From Pseudomonas subflava (GTDB taxonomy: Bacteria; Pseudomonadota; Gammaproteobacteria; Pseudomonadales; Pseudomonadaceae), in assembly GCF_023823685.1 (NCBI RefSeq), contig NZ_JAMXBF010000005.1:460805-524804 (forward strand): a stretch of 64,000 bases of DNA. The letters run 5' to 3'. The notes beneath the pieces were generated by a model, which was not told the DNA's origin, made no database searches, and saw nothing but the letters and a program-made list of their open reading frames with translations. The translations under genes and the position numbers were made by a program. Every line of letters starts with the position of its first letter. Position 1 is the stretch's first letter. Shown here in pieces: positions 1 to 8,359 of the stretch.

Positions 1-290
1 ATCTGCGCTACGACCTCGACACCCTGGAGATCTTCCGCGGCGACAAGCCGCTCAGGCTCAATCCGGTGGGCCTCAAGCTGCTCGCCCTGCTGATGCAGAA
101 GAGCCCGCACGTGGTACGCCGTGAGGTGCTGGAGGAGGCGCTGTGGGGCGATGACAGCCCGGACAGCGACAGCCTGCGCAGCCATGTGCACCAGCTGCGC
201 CAGGTGATCGACAAGCCGTTCGAGCAGCATCTGCTGCAGACCGTCCACGGCGTCGGCTACCGGCTGGCGGAGCCCAGCGATGGAGTTTAA
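1..290 (+). CDS. colR: Response regulator, C-terminal part (ColR-like; 5' end outside window)
   Basis: Only the C-terminal winged-helix DNA-binding domain of an OmpR-family response regulator is present; the receiver domain lies upstream of the window. The frame reads through to TAA at 288-290. The segment LRSHVHQLRQVIDK is the recognition-helix region, and VHGVGYRLAE is the hairpin wing typical of the family. The next gene, a histidine kinase, overlaps it by 11 bases, so the two are translated as a pair. The domain closely resembles Pseudomonas ColR as I remember it, and the identification is strengthened by the ColS signature residues in the partner kinase. ColR acts in the cytoplasm and controls membrane-stress and metal-tolerance genes. 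Confidence 0.85.
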   Translation, partial: LRYDLDTLEIFRGDKPLRLNPVGLKLLALLMQKSPHVVRREVLEEALWGDDSPDSDSLRSHVHQLRQVIDKPFEQHLLQTVHGVGYRLAEPSDGV

Positions 291-1554
291 GCAGAGCCTG
301 TCGCGGCGCATCGTCATCGCCTTCGTGCTGATGACGGCGCTGGTCGGCGGCACCTTCGCCGTCGGCATCGTCGAGACGGTGCACCAGGTCGAGGAGCGGT
401 TGATCTCCAGCGAGCTGGGCGGCGACCTCGGGCGCCTGCTGAAGATGGAGAGCATGGACGACTGGCGGCACCGCCCAGAGCCGGGCCAGCTGTTCTACTT
501 CACCGGCGGGCGCGAGGACTTCGCCCTGCCGGCGGACCTGAAGGATCTGTCGCCAGGTTTTCACGAGGTGTTCCGTAACGAGGTGTCGTATCACGGCTTC
601 ATGGAACTGGTGGACGGTCGCCGCTACGTACTGCTGCAGGACCAGAGCGGCTTCGAGGAGCGCGAGCAGTTGCTGTTCGCCGTAGTGCTGGTCGGCTTCC
701 TGATCAGCCTGGCGCTGTCCGGCGTACTCGGCTGGCTGCTGGCGCGCAAGGTGATCGAGCCGGTGGTGCGCCTGTCGCGCCAGGTGCGTCATCCGGACCA
801 GTTGCTCGACGAGGCGCCGCAGCTGGCGCGTGACTATGCCGGCGACGAGGTGGGCCAGCTTGCCGAGTCCTTCGACACCACCCTGGGCCTGTTGCGCCGC
901 GCGCTGATGCGCGAGCGGCTGTTCACCAGCGACGTCAGCCACGAGCTGCGTACGCCGCTGATGGTGCTGGCCAGTTCCTGCGAGCTGCTGCTGGACAGTC
1001 CGAGCCTGGACGAACGCGGCAAGAAGCAGGTGCGGCGCATCGCCAACGCGAGCGAGGAGATGCGCGGCCTGGTGCAGACCTTCCTGCAGCTGGCCCGGGC
1101 ACGGCAGGACGAGGGCGGGGCGCCGCGTGCGACCCTGCGCGAGGTGGCCGATGACTTGGTCGAACAGTGGCGGCCGATCATCGAGGCCAAGGGACTGAGC
1201 TTCGAATACCGGCCGCAGGAGGCCGGTGAGCAGCTTTACAACGCGCCTTTGCTGCGTTCGGTTATGGGCAACCTGCTGCGCAACGCCTGGCATTACACGG
1301 ATCAGGGCGGCATTAACCTCAGCCTGCTACCGCAAGGTTTTCGGGTCGACGACAGCGGCGTGGGCATACCTGCCGCCGAGCGCGAGGCGATGTTCCAGCC
1401 CTTCGTGCGTGGGGGATCGGCGCGTGGGGAGGGGCTCGGCCTGGGCCTGTCGCTGGTGCAGCGGATCTGCGAGAGCCAGGGCTGGAGCGTCGAGTTGTCC
1501 GACGCCGAGCCGCGTGGCTGCCGTTTCCAAGTGGGCCTGCATGAACGGCCCTGA
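280..1554 (+). CDS. colS: ColS-like membrane sensor histidine kinase
   Basis: The 424-residue kinase has membrane segments at about 12-31 and 131-154 flanking a periplasmic loop of about 100 residues. A HAMP-like linker follows, then a phosphoacceptor helix (SHELRTPL, His221) and an ATPase domain with an N box (NLLRNAWHY), a G1 box (DDSGVGIP) and a G2 box (GEGLGLGLSL). The loop contains H35, E38, H105 and E126xxE129, the positions I recall as the metal-binding set of P. putida ColS, which senses Fe(III) and Zn. The ATG at 280 lies inside the end of the regulator gene. Expected role: autophosphorylation on excess metal and phosphotransfer to ColR. Assignment to ColS rather than another kinase rests on these residues and the partner. 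Confidence 0.87.
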   Translation: MEFKQSLSRRIVIAFVLMTALVGGTFAVGIVETVHQVEERLISSELGGDLGRLLKMESMDDWRHRPEPGQLFYFTGGREDFALPADLKDLSPGFHEVFRNEVSYHGFMELVDGRRYVLLQDQSGFEEREQLLFAVVLVGFLISLALSGVLGWLLARKVIEPVVRLSRQVRHPDQLLDEAPQLARDYAGDEVGQLAESFDTTLGLLRRALMRERLFTSDVSHELRTPLMVLASSCELLLDSPSLDERGKKQVRRIANASEEMRGLVQTFLQLARARQDEGGAPRATLREVADDLVEQWRPIIEAKGLSFEYRPQEAGEQLYNAPLLRSVMGNLLRNAWHYTDQGGINLSLLPQGFRVDDSGVGIPAAEREAMFQPFVRGGSARGEGLGLGLSLVQRICESQGWSVELSDAEPRGCRFQVGLHERP

Positions 1555-1652
1555 GGCGACGGATGCCCCGCCACACGTCCGAATCGCCTGTCGTTTGGCG
1601 ACGCGTGAACGTAAGGTCTCGGGCCCGGCGCGGCGTACGCACGTTTGCAACA

Positions 1653-1664
1653 ATCGCATGCGAT
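1653..1664. repeat. 12-bp perfect palindrome in the colS downstream gap
   Basis: ATCGCATGCGAT is a perfect palindrome in the 245-base gap between the kinase gene and the next small gene. A second GCGATGCGATCGC-like stretch follows within 20 bases. It could be an operator for the small downstream gene or a chance product of GC-rich sequence. No U-tract follows it, so it is not an intrinsic terminator. I see nothing else of note in 1555-1799 apart from the purine-rich stretch just before 1800. Confidence 0.25.
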
Positions 1665-1799
1665 CCTGCCGCGATGCGATCGCGAGTCGAGGGACGGCTC
1701 GCGGGGCTTGGATAACCGCTCGTCGGTTTAGGCGTTGCCACGGAACGGTCTGGACTAGTTTTTGTCAGGCGCTTGGCAGCGCATCACAGGGGTAACCAG

Positions 1800-2030
1800 A
1801 TGAAATTAGACATTGCGAGAGGCCTGTTCCTCGTCGGCGCCATGAGCGTGACGGCCCTGGCGGCAGCCGCCTGGCACGAGCCCGCGCCCCGGGTGATAGA
1901 TGCGAGCACCTGCACGGCATGCCCGGAAGTCTCCAGTCGCCACGTCGATATCGGCGCGGTGGAGCCGGACGGCGATAACCTGTTGCTGCTGATCTTCGGC
2001 CTGTCCCATGCGATGAAGGCCGAGCAGTAG
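1800..2030 (+). CDS. Small exported protein with a CxxC motif, function unknown
   Basis: This is a 76-residue protein. The ATG at 1800 is preceded by a purine-rich CAGGGGT. Residues 1-23 look like a signal peptide (charged MKLDIAR, hydrophobic FLVGAMSVTAL, then small residues AAAA). The mature part is about 50 residues and carries C38-T-A-C41, which could form a disulfide or bind a metal, followed by an acidic region and a hydrophobic stretch LLLLIFG. It sits downstream of the ColRS pair and ahead of a bidirectional terminator. I do not recognise a family. Its reality rests on the start, signal peptide and terminator; the position suggests, but does not show, ColR control. Confidence 0.6.
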   Translation: MKLDIARGLFLVGAMSVTALAAAAWHEPAPRVIDASTCTACPEVSSRHVDIGAVEPDGDNLLLLIFGLSHAMKAEQ

Positions 2031-2047
2031 TCGCCAGGCTCGCCATG

Positions 2048-2076
2048 AAAAAAGCCCCGCACGAGCGGGGCTTTTT
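2048..2076. terminator. Bidirectional intrinsic terminator
   Basis: AAAAAAGCCCCGC and GCGGGGCTTTTT form a hairpin with loop ACGA and a T-run on one side and an A-run on the other. It sits between the convergent small exported-protein gene and the RND pump gene and can end transcription from both. Confidence 0.9.
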
Positions 2077-2091
2077 CGTTTTCGCCGTCGG

Positions 2092-5000
2092 TCAGTGCGC
2101 CGGTGCGCCGGCCGCCGCGGGCGCCTTGTCCGGGCGCGCCAGCAGCGTATAGACGCAGGGCAGCACGAACAGGGTGAAGAGGGTGCCGATCGACATGCCG
2201 GTGGCGATCACCAGGCCGATGTCGAAGCGGCTCACCGCGCCGGCGCCGGTGGCGAGAATCAGCGGCACCATGCCGAACACCATCGCCGCGGTGGTCATCA
2301 GCACCGGGCGCAGGCGGATCGACGCGGCTTCCTCGATCGCCTCGCGCACCGACAGGCCCTTGTCGCGGCGCAGCTGGTTGGCGAACTCGACGATCAGGAT
2401 GCCGTGCTTGCTGATCAGGCCGATCAGCGTCACCAGGCCCACCTGGGTGTAGATGTTCATGCTGGAGAAGCCGAGGAAGATCGGGATCAGCGCGCCGCAG
2501 ATCGACAGCGGCACGGTGACCAGGATCACCAGCGGGTCGCGGAAGCTCTCGAACTGTGCGGCCAGCACCAGAAAGATGATCGCCATCGCCAGGCCGAAGG
2601 TGACGTACAGTGCGCTGCCTTCCTGAATGTACTGACGCGAGGCGCCGGCATAGTCGAAGGTGTAACCGCGCGGGGCTTCTTCGCGGGCGATCTGCGCCAC
2701 GGTCTCCACTGCCTCGCCCATGCTGACGATGGGCACGCCCTCGATCATCGCCGCGTTGAGCTGCTGGAACTGCTTGAGCTTGGTCGGCCGTGCGCGGTCG
2801 CTGACCTTGATCAGCGTGCCCAGCGGCACCATCTCGCCGCTCTCGCTCTTCACGTAGTAGCTGCTCAGCCAGCTCGGGTTGTCGCGGTAGGGCCGTTCGA
2901 CCTGGGCGATCACCTTGTAGCTGCGGCCGTCGATGGTGAAGCGGTTGACCTCACCCTCGCCGAGCAAGATGGCCAGGGTCGCGCCCAGGTCCTGCATCGA
3001 CACGCCCATCTGCGCGGCCTTGGCGCGGTCGATGTCGACCACTACCTCGGGCTTGTCGAAGGCCAGATCGACGTTGAGGAAGGCGAATTTGCCGGACTCC
3101 ATGGCGCGCTGCTTGATGCGCTCGGTCACCTGCAGCAGCGACTCGTAGTCGTTCGGCGTGTTGACCACGAACTGGAACGGCAGGCCCTCGCCGGTGCCTG
3201 GCAGCGACGGCAGGTTGAAGCCGAAGATCTGCAGGCCGGGGATGTCGTTGAGGCGGCTCTGGACGATCGGCAGCAGCTCCATCTGGGTCCGCTCGCGCTC
3301 GCCCCAGGGCTTGAGCAGGAAGCCGCCGATGCCCGACTGCACGCCGTCGAAGCCGTTGATCTGGAAGGACGAGTAGTACTCGGGGAACTCCTTGAAGATC
3401 TTCACGAACTGGTCGGTGTAGGCGTTCATGTAGTCCAGGTTGGTCGGCTGCGGCGCGTTGGCGAACAGGAACACGATGCCCTGATCCTCCTCCGGCGCCA
3501 GCTCGTTCTTGCTGAACATCAGCAGCACCGGAATCAGGCACAGCACGATCACACCGAACACGATCACCACCGGGCGGGTGTTGAGCGTGCCGTGCAGGGC
3601 CTTCTGGTAGCGACGCTTGAGGCGGTCGAAGATCTGGTCGAGCTTATGCGCCAGGCCCGAAGGATTCTCCTCGTGACGCAGCAGGCGCGAGCACATCATC
3701 GGCGACAGGGTCAGGGCGACGATGCCGGAGATGATCACCGCGCCGGCCAGGGTCAGGGCGAACTCCTTGAACAGCGCGCCGGTCAGGCCCTCGAGGAAGC
3801 CGATGGGGGCGTACACCGCGGCCAGGGTGATGGTCATGGAGATCACCGGCACGGCGATCTCGCGGGCGCCCTCCAGCGCCGCGTCGAACGGCGTCTTGCC
3901 CTCTTCTATATGGCGGTGGATGTTCTCCACCACGACGATGGCGTCGTCCACCACCAGGCCGATGGCCAGGACCATCGCCAGCAGCGTCAGTAGGTTGATC
4001 GAGTAGCCCATCAGCTGCATGAAGAACAGCACGCCGATCATCGACAGCGGGATGGTGATCACCGGGATCAGTACCGAACGGAACGCGCCGAGGAACAGGA
4101 AGACCACCACGATGACGATCAGCACCGCCTCGCCCAGGGTCTTCACCACCTCCTCGATGGAGGCGCGGATGAACTCGGTGGCGTCGTAGGCGATGGACAC
4201 CTTGAGGTTCGGCGGCAGCTGGGACTCGATCTCCGGCAGCGCCTCGCGCACATGCTTGATCACGTCCAGCGGGTTGGCGCTGGGCGTGCCCTTGATGGCG
4301 ATGTAGACGGAGGGAATGCCGTCGAACGAGCTGATCGAGTCGTAGTTTTCCGCACCCATCTCCACGCGGGCGATGTCGCGCACCAGCACGCGGCTGTCGC
4401 CGTCGGTCTTCACCGGAATGGCGCCGAAGGCCTCGGCCGACTTGAGGTCGGTGGTGGCGTTGATGCTGGTGACCACGTACTCGCCCTTCACCTCGCCGGC
4501 GGCGGCCAGGAAGTTGTAGCGCTGCACGGCGTTGGTCACGTCCACCGCGGTGATGCCGTAGGCGGCCATTTTCACCGGATCCAGCCACAGGCGCATGGCG
4601 AACACCTGGTTGCCGAGGATCTCGGCCTCGGCCATGCCGGGCAGGGTAGCCAGCTTGGGCTGGATGACGCGCGACAGGTAGTCGGTGATTTGCGGGTTGG
4701 ACAGCTCGTCACTGTAGAAGCTGACGTACATCAGCGCCGACGCGTCGGCCGCCTCCTTGGACAGCACCGGGTCCTCGGCATCCTGCGGCAGCTGGTTCTT
4801 CACCTCGTTGGCTTTGGCCAGCAGCTCGGTGAACAGCCGGTCGGTGTCGGCACCGATGCGCGCGTAGATCGAGATGATCGACAGGTTCTGCTGGCTGGCC
4901 GAGGTCATGTAGTCGATGCCTTCGGCGCTGGCCAGACTCTGCTGCAGCGGCTGGGTGATGTAGCCCTGGATGGTCTCGGCGTTGGCGCCGGGATAGGCGG

Positions 5001-5145
5001 TGGTCACCGTGATCAGCGCGTTTTCCATCTGCGGGTACTGACGGATCACCAGTTTGCTGAAGGCCTGGAAGCCCAGCAGGATGATCAGCAGGCTGACCAC
5101 GGTCGCGAGGACCGGGCGCCGGATGAACGGATCTGTGAAAGCCAT
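2092..5145 (-). CDS. mexW: RND-family multidrug efflux transporter (MexW-like)
   Basis: The 1017-residue inner-membrane proton/drug antiporter has the usual RND layout: N-terminal TM (about 13-30), a large periplasmic loop to about residue 330, TM2-6, a second periplasmic loop and TM7-12. The paired aspartates D400-D401 in GLVVDDAIVVVENIHRH are the proton relay. It is of normal family length and lies downstream of its adaptor gene with a 22-base gap. The start MAFTDPFIRRPVLA and the nearby colRS and icmP-like genes match what I recall of P. aeruginosa mexVW. Substrates cannot be read from the sequence. No outer-membrane channel gene is adjacent, so it probably shares an OprM/TolC-type channel encoded elsewhere. 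Confidence 0.88.
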   Translation of the reverse strand: MAFTDPFIRRPVLATVVSLLIILLGFQAFSKLVIRQYPQMENALITVTTAYPGANAETIQGYITQPLQQSLASAEGIDYMTSASQQNLSIISIYARIGADTDRLFTELLAKANEVKNQLPQDAEDPVLSKEAADASALMYVSFYSDELSNPQITDYLSRVIQPKLATLPGMAEAEILGNQVFAMRLWLDPVKMAAYGITAVDVTNAVQRYNFLAAAGEVKGEYVVTSINATTDLKSAEAFGAIPVKTDGDSRVLVRDIARVEMGAENYDSISSFDGIPSVYIAIKGTPSANPLDVIKHVREALPEIESQLPPNLKVSIAYDATEFIRASIEEVVKTLGEAVLIVIVVVFLFLGAFRSVLIPVITIPLSMIGVLFFMQLMGYSINLLTLLAMVLAIGLVVDDAIVVVENIHRHIEEGKTPFDAALEGAREIAVPVISMTITLAAVYAPIGFLEGLTGALFKEFALTLAGAVIISGIVALTLSPMMCSRLLRHEENPSGLAHKLDQIFDRLKRRYQKALHGTLNTRPVVIVFGVIVLCLIPVLLMFSKNELAPEEDQGIVFLFANAPQPTNLDYMNAYTDQFVKIFKEFPEYYSSFQINGFDGVQSGIGGFLLKPWGERERTQMELLPIVQSRLNDIPGLQIFGFNLPSLPGTGEGLPFQFVVNTPNDYESLLQVTERIKQRAMESGKFAFLNVDLAFDKPEVVVDIDRAKAAQMGVSMQDLGATLAILLGEGEVNRFTIDGRSYKVIAQVERPYRDNPSWLSSYYVKSESGEMVPLGTLIKVSDRARPTKLKQFQQLNAAMIEGVPIVSMGEAVETVAQIAREEAPRGYTFDYAGASRQYIQEGSALYVTFGLAMAIIFLVLAAQFESFRDPLVILVTVPLSICGALIPIFLGFSSMNIYTQVGLVTLIGLISKHGILIVEFANQLRRDKGLSVREAIEEAASIRLRPVLMTTAAMVFGMVPLILATGAGAVSRFDIGLVIATGMSIGTLFTLFVLPCVYTLLARPDKAPAAAGAPAH

Positions 5146-5167
5146 AGCGGATTCCTTGGCGTCGGGC

Positions 5168-6316
5168 TTACTGCCCGGCGCTGGCTTGTTTGTCCTGGGT
5201 CAGCGACGGATCGTCGACGATGGCCACGTGGGCGCCGTTGTCGAGCTTGAGCTGGCCGGAGGTGACCACGCGCTCGCCGGCCTCGAGGCCCTTGAGGATC
5301 AGCACCTGGCCCGCGCGGCGCTCGCCGGTCTCGACGAAGCGGCGCTCCACCACCAGCTGGGCCTGGCCCTTGTCGTCCTTCACGACCTCGCCCTTGTCGT
5401 CCTTCTTCTCGCCGATCACGTACACCGAGTTGCCGTAGAGGGTGTAGGTGATGGCGGTTTCCGGCACCACCACTTGCGATTGCTCGCCCGGCAGCAACAC
5501 CTCGAGGTTGGCGAACATGCCCGGCAGCAGCTTGCTGTCGGGGTTGGGCAGCATGGCGCGGACCTGCACGTTGCGCGTGGTTTCTTCGACCTTGGGGTTG
5601 AGCGCGTTGATCTCGCCCTCGAAGACCTCGCCCGGGTACGCCGCGACGCTGATGCGCACCCGTTGGCCGATGGCCAGCTGCGGGTAATCCTGCTCGGGCA
5701 GGAAGAAGTCGACGTACAGGCGGGACAGGTCCTGCAGGGTGGCGAAGGAGGTACCGGGGCTCAGGTAGTCGCCGGTGTCCACTTGGCGAATGCCGATGGT
5801 GCCGGCGAAGGGCGCGAGGATGCGCTTCTTGTCCAGCTCGGCCTTGAGCTGGGTGACGCTGGCCTCGGCCTTGAGCACCTCGGCGTTGAGGCGGTCGAAC
5901 TCGCTCTTGGAGATCGCCTGGCGCTTGATCAGGTTCTGGCCGCGCTGGTACTCGACCCGGGCGAGGGCGCGTACGGCCTCGGCGGTGGTGAGGATGGCGC
6001 GCTCCACTTCGCTGTCCAGCTGCAGCAGCGGCTGGCCGAGGGTGACCTTCTCGCCGGACTGGAACAGCACGTCCTTGACCGTGCCCTGCACCTCGGCGGT
6101 CAGGTCCACGCCCTGGTAGGCCTTGAGCGTGCCGATGGCCGGCAGGCGGCTCTGCCACGGCTTCTTCTCCGCGACCGCGGCGGACACGCTGATGGCCGGC
6201 TGCGGCGCCGAGAACATCTGGATCTGCTGGTAGATGGAGAAGCCTTTATAGGCGGCGAGGGCGAGCACCACGGCGAGCACGACGCCCAGCATGATGAGCA
6301 TGCGGCGAAGCAACAT
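5168..6316 (-). CDS. mexV: RND efflux periplasmic adaptor (membrane fusion protein, MexV-like)
   Basis: The 382-residue adaptor links the RND pump to an outer-membrane channel. Residues about 5-25 form an N-terminal membrane anchor. The lipoyl half-motifs around QGTVKDVLFQSGEKV and ILAPFAGTIGIRQV flank a short alpha-hairpin, followed by beta-barrel and membrane-proximal domains. I chose ATG at 6316 because AAGGAT lies about 9 bases upstream; an in-frame TTG at 6334 would add six residues. A repeated KDDKGE/KDDKGQ insert sits near residue 290. The gene is first in a two-gene operon with the pump. No local regulator gene is visible. Confidence 0.87.
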   Translation of the reverse strand: MLLRRMLIMLGVVLAVVLALAAYKGFSIYQQIQMFSAPQPAISVSAAVAEKKPWQSRLPAIGTLKAYQGVDLTAEVQGTVKDVLFQSGEKVTLGQPLLQLDSEVERAILTTAEAVRALARVEYQRGQNLIKRQAISKSEFDRLNAEVLKAEASVTQLKAELDKKRILAPFAGTIGIRQVDTGDYLSPGTSFATLQDLSRLYVDFFLPEQDYPQLAIGQRVRISVAAYPGEVFEGEINALNPKVEETTRNVQVRAMLPNPDSKLLPGMFANLEVLLPGEQSQVVVPETAITYTLYGNSVYVIGEKKDDKGEVVKDDKGQAQLVVERRFVETGERRAGQVLILKGLEAGERVVTSGQLKLDNGAHVAIVDDPSLTQDKQASAGQ

Positions 6317-6470
6317 AATCCGAATCCTTGGCAAGGCAGAGAGAGGGCCTGGAGAGGCGAAGCGAGCACCTTAGTGCCACTCGATTCCCAAGTCAAAAGC
6401 CGGTGGTTGCCGGACTTTGCGCCGGCATTATGGCGCAACGCTCTGTCTCGAAAACCGCACAGAAGGCGGC

Positions 6471-6495
6471 AAAATCGGCACCTCCCTGTGCCGAT
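6471..6495 (-). terminator. Intrinsic terminator after the chemoreceptor gene
   Basis: Read on the minus strand, ATCGGCAC and GTGCCGAT form an 8-bp stem with a 6-base loop followed by TTTTGCC. It starts 11 bases after the chemoreceptor stop codon and separates that gene from mexVW downstream. Confidence 0.6.
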
Positions 6496-6505
6496 CAGGA
6501 GAGGG

Positions 6506-8131
6506 TCAGGCGCTCAGTCGTCGGGTCACCTGGCTCAGCTCGCCGGAGAGCCCGTGCAGGGCCTGGCTGGCGGCCTGGGTGCGTTCGACATTCTCCTGGT
6601 TGGAGCTGGCGATGGCGGTGATCTCGGTGAGGTTGCGCGAGATGTCCTCGGCCACCGAGGTCTGCTCCTCGGCGGCGGTGGCGATCTGCCGGTTCATGTC
6701 GCGGATGGCCTCCACCGCGCCGGTGATGCGCTCGAGCATGGCGCCGGCCTCGGTCACCTGGGTCACGCCTTCCTCGCTGCGGCTCTGCCCGCTCTCGATG
6801 GCGCGCACGGCGTTGAGCGCGCCGGTCTGCACGGTGTCGATGATCTGGTGGATCTCGGCGGTGGACTCGGCGGTGCGCTGGGCCAGGGTGCGCACCTCGT
6901 CGGCGACCACGGCGAAGCCACGGCCCTGCTCGCCGGCCCGTGCCGCCTCGATGGCGGCGTTGAGCGCCAGCAGGTTGGTCTGCTCGGCGATACCGCGGAT
7001 CACCTCCAGCACCTTGCCGATACGCGCGCTGTCGGCCTCGAGGCGGCGGATCACCTCGGCGGTGCTGGCGATCTCGCCACGCATGCCGGTAATGGTCTGG
7101 ATGGTCGACTCCATCACCCGACCGCCCTGGCGCGCCGAGCTGTCGGCATCGTCGGCGGCATGCGCGGCCTCGGCGGCGTGGCGCGCCACTTCCTGGGCGG
7201 TGGCGGACATCTCGTGCATGGCGGTGGCGACCTGGTCGGTGCGCTCGAACTGCTCGTTGATGCCCAAGGTCATGCGCGAGGCGATCTGATTCAACTCGCC
7301 GCTGGCGGTGTCGAGGTTGCCGCTGCTCAGGCGCAGGCTCTCGGTGGTGCTGGCCAGGAAGTCGCGCAGGGTGTTGGAGGCGATGGCCAGCAAGCCCAGC
7401 TCGTCGTGGCGGCTGGTTTCGACGCGCTGGCCGAAGTTGCCGCGGCTGAGCTGGTCGACGTGAGTGATCAGATGACGGATCGGGATGATCAGGTGGCGGT
7501 TGACCAGCCACAGGCTGAACAGGGCGATCACCACGCTGGCACCGAGCATGACGAGAGTGCCCAGCATGATGGTGCGATCGGCGTTGGCGTTGATCCGCTC
7601 GGCCTGCTCGATGCTCTGCTCGCGCAGGTGATCCACCAGGGCGGTCATCTGTTCGCTGGCGGCGCGGTCGATGCCCTTGACCGCGGCGTCGCCGGCCTGG
7701 GCATCGCCACCGGCGGCGACGAAGGCATCGCGGCCCTTGCGGTAGTTCGTCCCCAGGGTTTGATGTTCACTGCGCAGGCGGTCTACCTGGCTTTTCAGGC
7801 TGGCGTCATCCCCAGCCTCCTGCGAAAGCTCGCCGAGGATGTCCTGCACCTTGCGTTCCTGGGCCTCGAACTGACTCCAGTACCTGGCAAGGTTTTCGCT
7901 GTCCTGGCCGCGTAGCAGGACGTTCTTCCACTCCTGTACCTGGATCTTGAATTCGACGTTGGCCGAGTCGATCAGGCGGGCGGCGTGCAGCGGGCCGTCG
8001 AGCAGGCCGCGGTAAGCCTGCATGCCGCTGGAGAGAAAGCTGAAGCAGGCGAGGGCGGTGACCAGGATCAGCGCCAGGCTGCCGCCGAGCAGCGCGAGAA
8101 TCTGCGCGCGCAGGGATTTTTGCAGGGGCAT
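6506..8131 (-). CDS. Methyl-accepting chemotaxis protein
   Basis: The 541-residue membrane chemoreceptor has TM1 at about 11-33, a helical periplasmic ligand domain at about 34-186, TM2 at about 187-209 and a HAMP domain to about 262. A cytoplasmic coiled coil follows with the conserved signalling tip ([20 protein letters not shown], about 378-397, then [16 protein letters not shown]). The ligand domain appears to be a four-helix bundle; its ligand is unknown. The protein ends VTRRLSA, so it lacks a CheR-tethering pentapeptide. The gene stands alone with its own terminator. It should signal to CheA/CheW encoded elsewhere. Confidence 0.9.
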   Translation of the reverse strand: MPLQKSLRAQILALLGGSLALILVTALACFSFLSSGMQAYRGLLDGPLHAARLIDSANVEFKIQVQEWKNVLLRGQDSENLARYWSQFEAQERKVQDILGELSQEAGDDASLKSQVDRLRSEHQTLGTNYRKGRDAFVAAGGDAQAGDAAVKGIDRAASEQMTALVDHLREQSIEQAERINANADRTIMLGTLVMLGASVVIALFSLWLVNRHLIIPIRHLITHVDQLSRGNFGQRVETSRHDELGLLAIASNTLRDFLASTTESLRLSSGNLDTASGELNQIASRMTLGINEQFERTDQVATAMHEMSATAQEVARHAAEAAHAADDADSSARQGGRVMESTIQTITGMRGEIASTAEVIRRLEADSARIGKVLEVIRGIAEQTNLLALNAAIEAARAGEQGRGFAVVADEVRTLAQRTAESTAEIHQIIDTVQTGALNAVRAIESGQSRSEEGVTQVTEAGAMLERITGAVEAIRDMNRQIATAAEEQTSVAEDISRNLTEITAIASSNQENVERTQAASQALHGLSGELSQVTRRLSA

Positions 8132-8294
8132 TTGCGAGAGAACCTCTTAGGGTGGTGTGCAGGCGGCGCGGGCAGGCGCCGGCAGTGCAGATATCCCTAT
8201 CATCCGGACATGAAACGCCGGCGACACCGGCCACCGGGGAGGCGGCGCGGGTGCGTGTCGTCAGTATAGGTCGGCCGCGCGATGCTGGCCTTTA

Positions 8295-8345
8295 GCTGCC
8301 ATTCGGCAGCCGAGGGAATGGCCGCGGCCTGCGCGGCGCAGGCCG
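8295..8345 (-). terminator. Two hairpins downstream of the DUF1513 gene (weak terminator candidate)
   Basis: Within 65 bases after the DUF1513 stop codon, minus-strand RNA can form CGGCCTGC/GCAGGCCG (8325-8345) and then GCTGCC/GGCAGC with loop GAAT (8295-8310). Neither is followed by a proper U-run, only TAAAGG. They may serve as a weak or factor-assisted terminator. The rest of 8132-8294 must hold the chemoreceptor promoter, but I cannot place it with confidence. Confidence 0.3.
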
Positions 8346-8359
8346 GGGCGTGCCGCTGG

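Noticed and set aside
73..1293. 406-codon minus-strand frame opposite colS
   Set aside because: Gln/Arg/Ala/Leu-rich shadow of the kinase gene with no family features or ribosome-binding site.
2095..3993. Long plus-strand frame antisense to the RND pump gene
   Set aside because: Composition rich in His, Gln, Arg, Ala and Asp with no motif; a mirror of the pump coding sequence.
5054..7915. A very long open frame (over 900 codons) on the plus strand, antisense to the adaptor and chemoreceptor genes
   Set aside because: It runs opposite two well-recognised genes, has a Gly/Ala/Val/Leu/Asp-rich low-complexity composition typical of the antisense of GC-rich coding DNA, and shows no domain.
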